Made by a program: the position numbers and the translations under genes. DNA of 64,000 bases from assembly GCA_034436335.1 (NCBI GenBank), contig DAOTVO010000012.1, forward strand, positions 1-64,000. The letters are read 5' to 3'. The DNA is from UBA877 sp034436335 (GTDB lineage: Bacteria > Chloroflexota > Anaerolineae > Anaerolineales > Villigracilaceae). Position 1 is the first letter of the stretch; each line of letters begins with the position of its first letter. Positions 9,254-16,255 of this stretch are shown in pieces. The notes beneath the pieces are model-generated. The model had not been told where the DNA came from, did no database searches, and saw nothing but the letters and a program-made list of their open reading frames with translations.

Positions 9254-9300
9254 ACATTTTTAAGTTCCTTTGTGTATCCTCTGTGCCCTTTGTGTTAAGA

Positions 9301-10500
9301 TCAAGATCCCTTCCAAAACACCTCGCGCAACTGGAGGCGCTTGCCGTAGCGCAGCATCCCCAGGCGAAAGATGTGCCCGGCCAGCCAGAGCGACCCAGCC
9401 GCGACAGTGATCTGGATGACCGCACTCAGCGCAATCTGCCAGGCGGGCAGGAGGGTCATCCCGTCGCGGATGAGGATGGTCAGCGGCGCGGTGAACGGCA
9501 GCAGGCTGAGGGTCACGGCCAGGGGCGAGTTGGGGTTGGTCATCAGCGTGAACATCAGCAGGTACGGAATCCATACCGGCAGGGCGAGGATGCCGATGAC
9601 CTGCTGGCCCTCGCGGGCTTCGGTCACGCTGGCGCCGATGGCGGCGGTCAGGGCGGCGATGGTTACAAAGGAGGGCAAAATGACCAGGATGACCAGCCAG
9701 ATGGTTTGGGGGGCAATCTGCACACTGCGCAGGAACTCCAGCGAGCCGCGCCCGAATAGGACAATCAGAGCTCCGGACAGAGTCCAGGTCAGGATTTGCG
9801 TCAGCCCGATGGCGATGTCGCCGATGATTTTGCCAGCCATAAACTGCCCCGGCGAGACCGAGGTGACAATGATCTCCATGGTGCGGTTTTCTTTTTCCTC
9901 GGTCACGGCCTGCATCAGGTAGCCGCCGGTGGTGAACATAGCGATGAGGAAAGCAATGCCGATGAGCATGGGCAGGAGGAAACTGAACATCGTTTGTTCG
10001 GAGGCGACGCGGCTGCCGTCGGGCGAGAGAATGACCACCTCGCTGCCCTGCAGCAGGCGGTTGGCCACTGCCGGGTCGAAGCGTTTGAGCAGGTTGACGG
10101 TCAGGAAATCGTAAAACTGCTGGCGCGCCGGGCGGCTGATTTTGTCGTTGTAGACGGCTGTCAGATGGCCGGTGGTCTGGTAATCGGCAGGGACGACGTA
10201 GTAGCCCTGAATCTGCCCTGCCTCGAGCGCGGCGCGGGCGTCTGCTTCCGTTTCGAAGGGCAGCAGCGGCACCGGCTTGAACGGTTTTTCCGGCTCCGGA
10301 CCGGGCAGCGGGTCGGCGAGCAGGCCAGACCGGTCCACATAGCCGAGCGGGGTGGTATCGTTTTCCATCGAGAGGACGATGAAGACGAACCCCACCATCA
10401 CCAGGAGGAAGAGCGGGACGCTCAGGATGCCCAGCAGGAAGCGCTTGTTGAAAACGTGGCGTTTGTATTCGTGGAGGGCAACGCGCAGGAGTTTGGTCAT
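9301..10500 (-). CDS. ABC-2 type transporter permease (NatB-like), second subunit
   Basis: A 399-aa paralogue of the permease at 7747-8988 with the same plan: one N-terminal helix (about 20-45), an extracytoplasmic domain to about 175, then a multi-helix C-terminal block. The signature EEKENRTMEIIVTSVSP confirms the family. Both permeases contain the phrase GYYVVPADY or AYYVVPADY in the outer domain, showing common descent. It lies 36 bp downstream of the ATPase gene on the same strand, with GGGGAACTCC-type sequence before the ATG at 10500. It likely dimerises with the other permease to export or extrude an unknown solute. Confidence 0.88.
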   Translation of the reverse strand: MTKLLRVALHEYKRHVFNKRFLLGILSVPLFLLVMVGFVFIVLSMENDTTPLGYVDRSGLLADPLPGPEPEKPFKPVPLLPFETEADARAALEAGQIQGYYVVPADYQTTGHLTAVYNDKISRPARQQFYDFLTVNLLKRFDPAVANRLLQGSEVVILSPDGSRVASEQTMFSFLLPMLIGIAFLIAMFTTGGYLMQAVTEEKENRTMEIIVTSVSPGQFMAGKIIGDIAIGLTQILTWTLSGALIVLFGRGSLEFLRSVQIAPQTIWLVILVILPSFVTIAALTAAIGASVTEAREGQQVIGILALPVWIPYLLMFTLMTNPNSPLAVTLSLLPFTAPLTILIRDGMTLLPAWQIALSAVIQITVAAGSLWLAGHIFRLGMLRYGKRLQLREVFWKGS

Positions 10501-10530
10501 GGGGAACTCCGAAAATGTCGGGCTGAAAGC

Positions 10531-10549
10531 GTCAGGCTAAAAGCCTGAC
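10531..10549 (-). repeat. Intercistronic hairpin overlapping a stop codon
   Basis: GTCAGGC (10531-10537) and GCCTGAC (10543-10549) form a perfect 7-bp stem with a 5-nt loop that overlaps the end of the ATPase gene. There is no T tract, so it is more likely an mRNA-stabilising or dispersed palindrome than a terminator. Confidence 0.55.
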
Positions 10550-11436
10550 CCACCCTGCACAACGCGGATGAAGATTTCGTCCAGGGTGGGCAAGGCAATC
10601 TCAAAGTGTTCGAGCGGCACCTCGCGGCGGACGAGTTCGCGCAGGATGTCCTGCGGGCGGACACCCGGGCGCAGGTGCAGTTTGACCGCGCCGTTGACCG
10701 GCTCGAGACGTTCGACGCCCTCGAGAAGCGGAATCCCGTCCCCGCCCTTGACCAGGACGGCGTTGCCGGCAAATTGTCGGCGGACTTCCTCCAGCGCGCC
10801 GTAAAGCATGACGTGACCGTGGTCTATCAAGACGATGCGGTCGCAGAGTTCCTCCACCAGGTGCATCTGGTGCGAGCAAAGGACGATGGTCACGCCCGCC
10901 TGGCGCTGTTCGCGCAAGAGGTCTTTGATCATCTGGGTGTTGACCGGGTCGAGGCCGGCAAAGGGTTCGTCCACGATGAGCAGTTCGGGGCGGTGCAGGA
11001 GCGTGGCGATGACTTGCGCCTTCTGCTGCATGCCCTTGCTGAGTTCCTTGACCTTCTTGTGCTTGTGGGCGGCCAGGTCGAAGCGTTCGAGGTAATCGGC
11101 GGCGCGGCGCTTCACTTCCGCTTCGCTCAGTCCTTTCAGCGAGCCGAGGTAGGCCAGACAGCGCTCGAGGGGGATGTCTTGGTAGAGACCGCGCTCTTCG
11201 GGCATGTAGCCGATGCGGTCCTTCTTGGCCTCCGTTATCGGGCCGCCGAGGATGGCGACCGAGCCGGAGTCGGGCTTGAAGATGTCGAGCATGCAGCGGA
11301 TGCTGGTGGTCTTGCCGGCACCGTTAGGGCCAAGCAGGCCGAAGAGTTCACCCTTCTCGACCGAGAAGGAGACATCGTCCACGGCTTTGAGGGCGCCGAA
11401 GGACTTGGAGAGGTGGGAAAGTTCGATGACCGGCAT
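10537..11436 (-). CDS. ABC transporter ATP-binding protein (NatA-like)
   Basis: A 299-aa ATPase. Walker A is GPNGAGKTT (36-44), the signature is LSKGMQQK, Walker B is LLIVDEPFAGLD, and the H-loop His lies in LCSHQMH. A C-terminal extension of about 80 residues (from about 215) is typical of drug/Na+ exporter ATPases of the NatA/CcmA type. ATG 11436 is preferred because AAAGGAGA lies 5 nt upstream; an in-frame start six codons earlier lacks this. It heads the exporter operon with two ABC-2 permeases downstream. A remnant of a winged-helix regulator lies just upstream and may once have controlled it. Confidence 0.93.
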   Translation of the reverse strand: MPVIELSHLSKSFGALKAVDDVSFSVEKGELFGLLGPNGAGKTTSIRCMLDIFKPDSGSVAILGGPITEAKKDRIGYMPEERGLYQDIPLERCLAYLGSLKGLSEAEVKRRAADYLERFDLAAHKHKKVKELSKGMQQKAQVIATLLHRPELLIVDEPFAGLDPVNTQMIKDLLREQRQAGVTIVLCSHQMHLVEELCDRIVLIDHGHVMLYGALEEVRRQFAGNAVLVKGGDGIPLLEGVERLEPVNGAVKLHLRPGVRPQDILRELVRREVPLEHFEIALPTLDEIFIRVVQGGSGF

Positions 11437-11450
11437 GGGGTCTCCTTTAG

Positions 11451-11507
11451 CCACAGATTATCACAGATTGCACAGATGACAGCCACAGATTACACGGATT
11501 ACACGGA
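11451..11507. repeat. CACAGATTA-type short tandem repeats
   Basis: The region upstream of the ABC ATPase gene iterates CACAGATT and CACGGATT motifs about six times. Similar iterated CTCTGCG/ATCTGC words are found inside the inverted-repeat elements elsewhere in the window. Confidence 0.6.
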
Positions 11508-11552
11508 TGATAGAAAATACTGACACAGGCGTTAACAAACAGAACAAGCGAA

Positions 11553-11706
11553 TTATTCGCTTTCCAGGAATTGTTTGAGTTGCTTGCGGTAGGCCTCGAA
11601 GGCGCGGCGGCCGGCCTCGGTCAGGCGGCAGAGGGTCAGCGGGATTTTCCCGCGATAGGTCTTCTCAATGTGTACGTACCCGGCCTCTTCCAGCGCGCTC
11701 TTCAGT
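11553..11706 (-). pseudogene. 3' fragment of a winged-helix transcriptional regulator
   Basis: A reading frame ending at TAA 11553-11555 encodes about 50 residues including LKSALEEAGYVHIEK, KIPLTLCRLTEAGRRAF and KQFLESE. This matches the C-terminal half (recognition-helix end and wing) of small MarR-like winged-helix proteins of the type often found beside ABC exporters. The first half of the gene is missing. Upstream sequence is the 3' end of the AttH-like gene, whose stop codon is at 11702-11704. I see no start codon that would give a complete domain, so this looks like a truncated remnant created by a junction near 11705. Confidence 0.6.
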
Positions 11707-12763
11707 GCAACAGCATCCTCTCGTACAGCGCCGGGCCGTGGACGGAATCGCGCAGAGCATCCAGTTCGATCTCCAGATGCAGGGCGGCGTTGAAGCGGAA
11801 GTAGTAGGGATTGGCGACCAGCCGCGCCAGGCCACGCTGCCAGGCCGGGAGCGCCAACAGGAGACTGGCCGCTTCGATGAGACGCGGCTCCCGCAGCGCC
11901 AGCCGGACCCGTTCACGGCCGCGCGCCCAGGTGAAATCCACCTCCTGGGGGTAGGCGCGTCTCCCCTCATGGCGGACGAAGCGGCGCGCCTCCATTGTCA
12001 GATAGCGGGCGTCATCGGCCAGCACCGGGCCGCCTTTGGCCAGCAGGAAGACCGGAATACGGGCGAAACCGTATTTCTTGGCCGCGATCTGCTCCACGAA
12101 GATGAGCGTGTATTCGCCCAGGTGCGCCCGCCCCCACGTCCAGTGGTCCAGCACGGAGGGAAGCGGCACATTGCCCCAGTTGTGGTCGTGGTAGCCGTTG
12201 CCGCGCACGGCATGGACTTGCCCGTCGTAGGTCAGCGTCCCCTCGACCGAGCCGTAGGGGATGACCGGCAGCCAGGCAAAGTAATGATTCAGGTCGCCAA
12301 AGTAGGATTTGCCTGCGCCGGGCCGCCAGGGCGGGACGAGGCCGCGAAAGGTCAGGTCGGCGGACAGGCTGCGGGTCTCGGCGTGCAGGCGATAGGTCCA
12401 GGCGCCACCCGCTTGGCTCCAGGTCACCCAACTCGCCCCGATGCGCACGTCGCAGGCTTCTCGGGCGGCGGAGAATTCCCCGGCCGGCGGCAGGTCGAAC
12501 TCGGCCGTCTTGCGCCCGTCGGCGCGGGTGACCGTCAGCGACAGGTTGGGGGTCAGCGGGGCGCCGGGGCGGATGATCGGCTTGGTGGCGAAGACGATGA
12601 CGGCGGTGGTGGCGTCGTCGAAGTGGGCGTCGAAGTACCACCACTCGAACGTCCCGCGGCCGGTCTCGGCGCGCTGGCCGTCTTCCCAGGGCTGGATGGT
12701 TTCGGTCAGGCCGTCGCGAGCGAGGAATTCGGGGCCGACGGCGAAGATAACAGGCTTGGGCAT
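11702..12763 (-). CDS. AttH/CrtC-like (carotenoid 1,2-hydratase superfamily) lipocalin-like protein
   Basis: A 353-aa protein. The N-terminal signature FEWWYFDAHFDD (about 39-50) and the central GNGYHDHNWGNVPL are hallmarks of the AttH/hydroxyneurosporene-hydratase family, which folds into two lipocalin-like barrels. Members hydrate carotenoids or act on other hydrophobic molecules. I see no carotenoid cluster here, so the substrate is open. It is 12 bp downstream of the MBL hydrolase gene, with CGGAGACG before the ATG, so the two are probably cotranscribed. Its 3' end abuts the truncated regulator fragment. Confidence 0.82.
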   Translation of the reverse strand: MPKPVIFAVGPEFLARDGLTETIQPWEDGQRAETGRGTFEWWYFDAHFDDATTAVIVFATKPIIRPGAPLTPNLSLTVTRADGRKTAEFDLPPAGEFSAAREACDVRIGASWVTWSQAGGAWTYRLHAETRSLSADLTFRGLVPPWRPGAGKSYFGDLNHYFAWLPVIPYGSVEGTLTYDGQVHAVRGNGYHDHNWGNVPLPSVLDHWTWGRAHLGEYTLIFVEQIAAKKYGFARIPVFLLAKGGPVLADDARYLTMEARRFVRHEGRRAYPQEVDFTWARGRERVRLALREPRLIEAASLLLALPAWQRGLARLVANPYYFRFNAALHLEIELDALRDSVHGPALYERMLLH

Positions 12764-12775
12764 GGGCGTCTCCGT

Positions 12776-13456
12776 TCAGGCTAGTTTGCGGATGCGGACT
12801 TCAACCCCGCTGCCCTCCAGCAGCCGGACAAGTTGCTGCGGGTCGGTGCTTCCGTAGTGGTAGGGGTAGAGCATCTTCGGTCGGAAGGAGCGGGCGGCCG
12901 CGGCGGTCATTTCGGGGGTCATGGTGTAGGGAAGGTTCATCGGCAGGAAGGCGATGTCTATCTCTTTCAGAGCGGCCATTTCGGGGATGTCCTCGGTGTC
13001 GCCGGCGAGGTAGAGGCGCAGGTCGCCGAAGGTCAGCACGTAGCCGTTGCCGTGACCTTTGGGGTGGAACGGTTCGCCGTTCTCGCGTTTGTGGACGATG
13101 TTGTAGGCCGGGACGGCCTCGACCTGGATGCCGTCCACCGTGAGCGAATCGCCGTTTTTCATCACCAGCCCGCCTGCCAGTTGCGCGGCGCAGCGCTCGG
13201 TGCAGATGACCTTCGTCTGCGGGGTGTGGACGTGCTTGAGCGCCTCGGGGTCGAGGTGGTCGCGGTGCTCGTGGGTGATGAAGATCAGGCTGGCTTTGGG
13301 GAGACCGGCGTAATCGGCCACCCGGCTGAAGGGGTCCACGTGGATGATGAAGCGGTCTGCCAATTCCATCATCAAACTGCCGTGGCCGAGGAAGTAGATA
13401 TTCAGTTGACCGAGGGAGGTAGGGAAGGTGTCACGTTCGTAGAGTTGGTGGGACAT
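12776..13456 (-). CDS. MBL-fold metal-dependent hydrolase (UlaG/UPF0173-like)
   Basis: A 226-aa protein. The metallo-beta-lactamase motif THEHRDHLD (HxHxDH) is at about 61-69. Further metal ligands are in YLAGDTED and in the C-terminal YPYHYGS. The N-terminal FLGHGSLMMEL followed by DPF is typical of the single-domain UlaG/UPF0173 branch. ATG 13456 has AAAGGAGT upstream; longer in-frame starts run antisense into the neighbouring gene. The substrate is unknown. It is probably the first gene of a two-gene unit with the AttH-like gene. Confidence 0.9.
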   Translation of the reverse strand: MSHQLYERDTFPTSLGQLNIYFLGHGSLMMELADRFIIHVDPFSRVADYAGLPKASLIFITHEHRDHLDPEALKHVHTPQTKVICTERCAAQLAGGLVMKNGDSLTVDGIQVEAVPAYNIVHKRENGEPFHPKGHGNGYVLTFGDLRLYLAGDTEDIPEMAALKEIDIAFLPMNLPYTMTPEMTAAAARSFRPKMLYPYHYGSTDPQQLVRLLEGSGVEVRIRKLA

Positions 13457-13532
13457 GGCAACTCCTTTCGAGGACAGAGAGAGTATATCACGCAGACGGC
13501 GTGACGGTTCGATTTGTTGTAAAATAACCTCC

Positions 13533-13906
13533 ATGCCCATCCAACTTTTCGCTCCCCCCCCACGCTCAAAACCCTGATAGGCAAAAAAGACATCCAGGGG
13601 TGGAAAAAACTGCTGATGAAGACCCATCCGCCCAACGAATGCGAGGCGGCGGTTCCGGCGCTGGTGCGGATCTTTGTCCACGAGGGGAGCAGACTGGGGC
13701 AGGCCTTCGAGCCGATTCTCTCGGCGCTGGTCGAGATCGGCGACCCGCGCGCCATGGACGGTTTCCTGCACATCCTGAAAACCGAGCCAAAGGCCGCCAA
13801 CTTTCTGACAATTGAAATTCTGCGTAACCTGCGACATCTGCGGATGATTTCCGAGACCAGGGCAGGCAGTTACGAAAAAAAGACAAATGACAAGGAGAAA
13901 TCATGA
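13533..13906 (+). pseudogene. Small HEAT-like protein gene with a frameshift in a C8 tract and a mobile-element-derived 3' end
   Basis: ATG 13533 reads MPIQLFAPP and then hits a stop after a run of eight C (13554-13561). One extra C would join it to an open frame that continues LKTLIGKKDIQGWKKLL and runs to 13906. The body (LVRIFVHEGSRLGQAFEPIL, EIGDPRAMDGFLHIL) looks like HEAT-type helical repeats. The last about 25 codons come from a 55-bp fragment of an inverted-repeat element (13819-13873). The stop overlaps the exonuclease III start as ATGA. A TAAAAT box 7 nt before the ATG suggests a leaderless transcript. The frameshift could be biological or a homopolymer sequencing error. Confidence 0.6.
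13819..13873 (+). mobile_element. Right-end fragment of the ~167-bp inverted-repeat element
   Basis: The sequence from TCTGCGTAA to the terminal GGGCAGGCAGTTAC matches the right 55 bp of the full copies at 24344, 43857 and 47541, including the phrase ATTTCCGAGACCAGGG. No left end is present nearby. It lies inside the coding frame of the preceding small gene. Confidence 0.8.
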
Positions 13907-14676
13907 CCACCTGGAAACTCCTCTCATGGAACGTGAACGGCATCCGCGCCGCCGAAAAGAAAGGCTTTCTCGACTGGCTGGCCGCTACAGATGCGGATGT
14001 GGTCGCCGTGCAGGAGACCAAGGCTCACCCAGGGCAACTCTCGGCGGCGCTGCTCAACCCGCCCGGCTATCAATCCGCCTGGAGCGCGGCGGAGCGTAAA
14101 GGCTACAGCGGAGTCGCCACTTACACCCGCCGCGCCCCGCTCAAGGTCCGCGCGGGGCTCGGCGAGGCGCGTTTCGACACGGAGGGCCGCACGCTCATCC
14201 ACGAGTTTGAGCCGTTCGTCTTCTTCAACATCTACTTCCCCAACGGCGGGCGCGGACCGGAATGGGTGGCGCACAAATTGGCCTTCTACAAGAAGTTCCT
14301 CGAAGTAGCGCAGGAATACATGCGCGCCGGCAGGCCGGTGGTTGTCACCGGAGACTTCAACACCGCCTACGCCGAGATAGACCTGGCGCGCCCGAAGGAA
14401 AACAGCAAGACAAGCGGCTTCCTGCCCGAGGAGCGCGAGGGGCTGGGCGAGTTCTTTGCCGCCGGGCTGGTGGATACCTTCCGCCTGCTGCATCCCGATA
14501 CGGTCAAATACACCTGGTGGGACATGGTGACGCGCGCCCGAGAGCGCAACGTCGGCTGGCGGATTGACTACTTCATGGTCTCGCCCGACCTGAAAGAGCG
14601 CGTCCTCGCCGCCGACATCCACGACGAGGTGATGGGTTCAGACCACTGCCCCATCAGTCTCGTTCTGGATGTGTGA
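13903..14676 (+). CDS. xth: Exodeoxyribonuclease III
   Basis: A 257-aa member of the ExoIII/AP-endonuclease family of normal length. Active-site motifs are visible in order: WNVNGIRA (N-terminal), QETKAHPG with the metal-binding Glu, GDFNTAYAEIDL with the catalytic Asp and Asn, and SDHCPI with the catalytic His near the C terminus. It incises abasic sites and removes 3' blocking groups in base-excision repair. AAGGAG lies 5-6 nt before ATG 13903. The start overlaps the stop of the preceding small gene by ATGA, which suggests coupling. Confidence 0.95.
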   Translation: MTTWKLLSWNVNGIRAAEKKGFLDWLAATDADVVAVQETKAHPGQLSAALLNPPGYQSAWSAAERKGYSGVATYTRRAPLKVRAGLGEARFDTEGRTLIHEFEPFVFFNIYFPNGGRGPEWVAHKLAFYKKFLEVAQEYMRAGRPVVVTGDFNTAYAEIDLARPKENSKTSGFLPEEREGLGEFFAAGLVDTFRLLHPDTVKYTWWDMVTRARERNVGWRIDYFMVSPDLKERVLAADIHDEVMGSDHCPISLVLDV

Positions 14677-14693
14677 GAACAGCGAAACAAGAA

Positions 14694-14812
14694 TGCTCTG
14701 TTGCGAAGGCCTTACAATGTCACTGCGAGGAGGCTGGAAGCCGACGAGGCAGGCTCACAGCGAACTTGGAGATTGCTTCGCTGCGCCCGCAATGACATCT
14801 TACAACAGAGCA
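14694..14812. repeat. Imperfect ~119-bp palindromic element
   Basis: The left end TGCTCTGTTG...GTCACTGCG and the right end CGCAATGACATCTTACAACAGAGCA are inverted complements. The interior contains GAGATTGCTTCGC, as in the widespread family of GTCATTGCGAGG...GCAATCTC repeats seen in many bacterial genomes. It lies in the gap after the exonuclease III gene. Confidence 0.75.
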
Positions 14813-14819
14813 AAACAAT

Positions 14820-14873
14820 AACACAAAGGCGCGAAGTGAAGAGTTTCCCTCGCACCTTTGCGCCTTTGCATTA
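14820..14873. repeat. ACACAAAGGCGC / GCGCCTTTGCATT inverted repeat
   Basis: AACACAAAGGCGCGAAG and CACCTTTGCGCCTTTGC face each other around GAGTTTCCCTC and can fold as a hairpin. Related ACACAAAGG/CCTTTGTGT pairs occur at 9011-9300 and 57997-58075. It could act as a terminator for the convergent genes on either side. Confidence 0.6.
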
Positions 14874-14890
14874 GGGTTTCCCAAGGAAAC

Positions 14891-15928
14891 TTATCCCGCC
14901 ACAACCTCCGCCTGGAGCGCCCCAAAGACCGGGTGACGCTGCGCCGCCAGGTTGACCAGCCAACTTCCCAACCGGCCATACGAATACCCCGCCGCTTCGG
15001 CAGCCAGTGCCGAACTTGCTTCCGGCGTCAGGTCGGCGTTTGGATTCACATCCAGCACATAGAAAACGCCGTTTTTCAGACGAATGTCCATGCGGGCATA
15101 GTCGCGGCAATTGGTCGCCCGATAGGCCGCGACAGAGACGCGCTCCAGTTTGGCCTGTTCTTCTGCGGTCAGCGGAGCCGGAAGACACAGCCTAATCGCG
15201 TTATAGGGAAGCGACTGCGGGTCGAATTTGGACTCGTAGGTGCACAGGCGGTCGCGCACGTCATCAAAAGCCGAGAAATCCATCTCGGCGGGCGGCAAAA
15301 CCTGCAATGTTCCGTTGCCGATCACGGTGACATGAAACTCGCGCCCATCAATGAACTCCTCCACCAGCGCCGGCTGGGAAAAAACATCCAGCACATACTC
15401 GATGCGGCGGCGCAATTCCTGCGGCGAGCAGACTACCGCCTCGCGCGTGACCCCAAAACTGCAATGCTCGAAGGCAGGTTTGACGATGGCCGGAAAGCGC
15501 TGCCAGCCATTCTCGGCGCTGCTCTCATAGATTTTCCAGGCCGGCGTGGGGACTGCACTGCGACGCAGAACACTCTTGACCAGCCGTTTATCCTGCGCCA
15601 GAACAAGCGCCTGGGAGTCGGCTCCCGTGAAGGTGAAGCCCATGGCCTCCAAACGGCGTGCCGTTTCCGCCGCGCTACGCGGCAGGCCGGGGATTTCCTC
15701 ACACCAATTGAATACCAGATAATCTGCGGGATCATAAGCAGCCAGTTTCGCCGCCAGATCGTCATCTTCCAGGCAAAGAGGGGTCACCGGATGACCTTGC
15801 TGCTGTAAATCCCCCTCCAACTTTTCCATAGCCTGATAAGACTCTTCCCTGTCCTGTGCCGGCCAGGAGGGATCGAGATTATAGAGCAGAAGGACGGGGT
15901 AATCAGTGCGAAGCGTGTCGGTATTCAT
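14891..15928 (-). CDS. ATP-grasp ligase of the D-Ala-D-Ala ligase type
   Basis: A 345-aa protein with ATP-grasp landmarks: PAIVKPAFEHCSFGV (ATP-binding Lys and glycine loop), LVEEFIDGREFHV, and the Mg-binding end DYARMDIRL...VLDVNPNADL. The acidic pair and Asn in the last motif are those of Ddl enzymes. The N-terminal lobe (LLYNLDPSWPAQDREES) differs from canonical Ddl, and there are no cell-wall genes beside it, so it may ligate another peptide or amino acid. ATG 15928 is chosen where family-like sequence starts. The gene overlaps a 64-codon gene by 26 nt, which suggests translational coupling. Confidence 0.8.
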   Translation of the reverse strand: MNTDTLRTDYPVLLLYNLDPSWPAQDREESYQAMEKLEGDLQQQGHPVTPLCLEDDDLAAKLAAYDPADYLVFNWCEEIPGLPRSAAETARRLEAMGFTFTGADSQALVLAQDKRLVKSVLRRSAVPTPAWKIYESSAENGWQRFPAIVKPAFEHCSFGVTREAVVCSPQELRRRIEYVLDVFSQPALVEEFIDGREFHVTVIGNGTLQVLPPAEMDFSAFDDVRDRLCTYESKFDPQSLPYNAIRLCLPAPLTAEEQAKLERVSVAAYRATNCRDYARMDIRLKNGVFYVLDVNPNADLTPEASSALAAEAAGYSYGRLGSWLVNLAAQRHPVFGALQAEVVAG

Positions 15929-16097
15929 TTTTCCGCACCTGGCGCAGAGATTCATCGCCCCCTTCCATCCAATCATTCCCTCCGAGGGGTTCTGCCCGTT
16001 TTTGCGCAGAAGGATAGAGTTCCTCCACGCCTTTGGACATCCACGCCTGTCTTCCCCTTTGAATCGGCGGCAGGAAGGATAACGCACAACTCTTCAT
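15903..16097 (-). CDS. 64-aa small protein overlapping the ATP-grasp gene
   Basis: ATG 16097 is preceded by TATGGAGGTTGCA, a strong GGAGG ribosome-binding site 6 nt away, and a TATAAT box lies about 105 nt upstream (16201-16206). The 64-residue product is hydrophilic and charged, with MKSCALSFLPPIQRGR at the start, a PLGGNDWMEGGDES stretch in the middle and a basic tail ending in YRHASH. It has no signal peptide or membrane helix. Its stop lies 26 nt inside the ATP-grasp gene, so the two are cotranscribed and probably coupled. It could be a substrate peptide for the ligase, a small partner, or only a translated leader. I recognise no family. Confidence 0.55.
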   Translation of the reverse strand: MKSCALSFLPPIQRGRQAWMSKGVEELYPSAQKRAEPLGGNDWMEGGDESLRQVRKNEYRHASH

Positions 16098-16200
16098 TGC
16101 AACCTCCATATTGTGATATTTCCACCGCCCGCCCGGCAAAGCGGGAGACGGCGTCCAAAGGCAACGCCAGGCCGGAGCATGAACGCAACCTTCTCAAAAC

Positions 16201-16206
16201 ATTATA
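16201..16206 (-). promoter_or_regulatory. -10 box (TATAAT) for the small-protein / ATP-grasp unit
   Basis: On the minus strand the sequence reads CGAATATAATGTTTTG. It lies between the end of the upstream SDR gene and the 64-codon gene and gives a 5' leader of about 100 nt. No convincing -35 box is visible. Confidence 0.45.
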
Positions 16207-16255
16207 TTCGAATTGTTTCAGATGAATAGAGGAAAAGACGTACCTGGAAGCCGTC

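Noticed and set aside
9009..9300. Coding frames in three phases in the 53-bp repeat
   Set aside because: They repeat the same Cys/Pro/Leu-rich words and come only from the repeat unit lacking stop codons.
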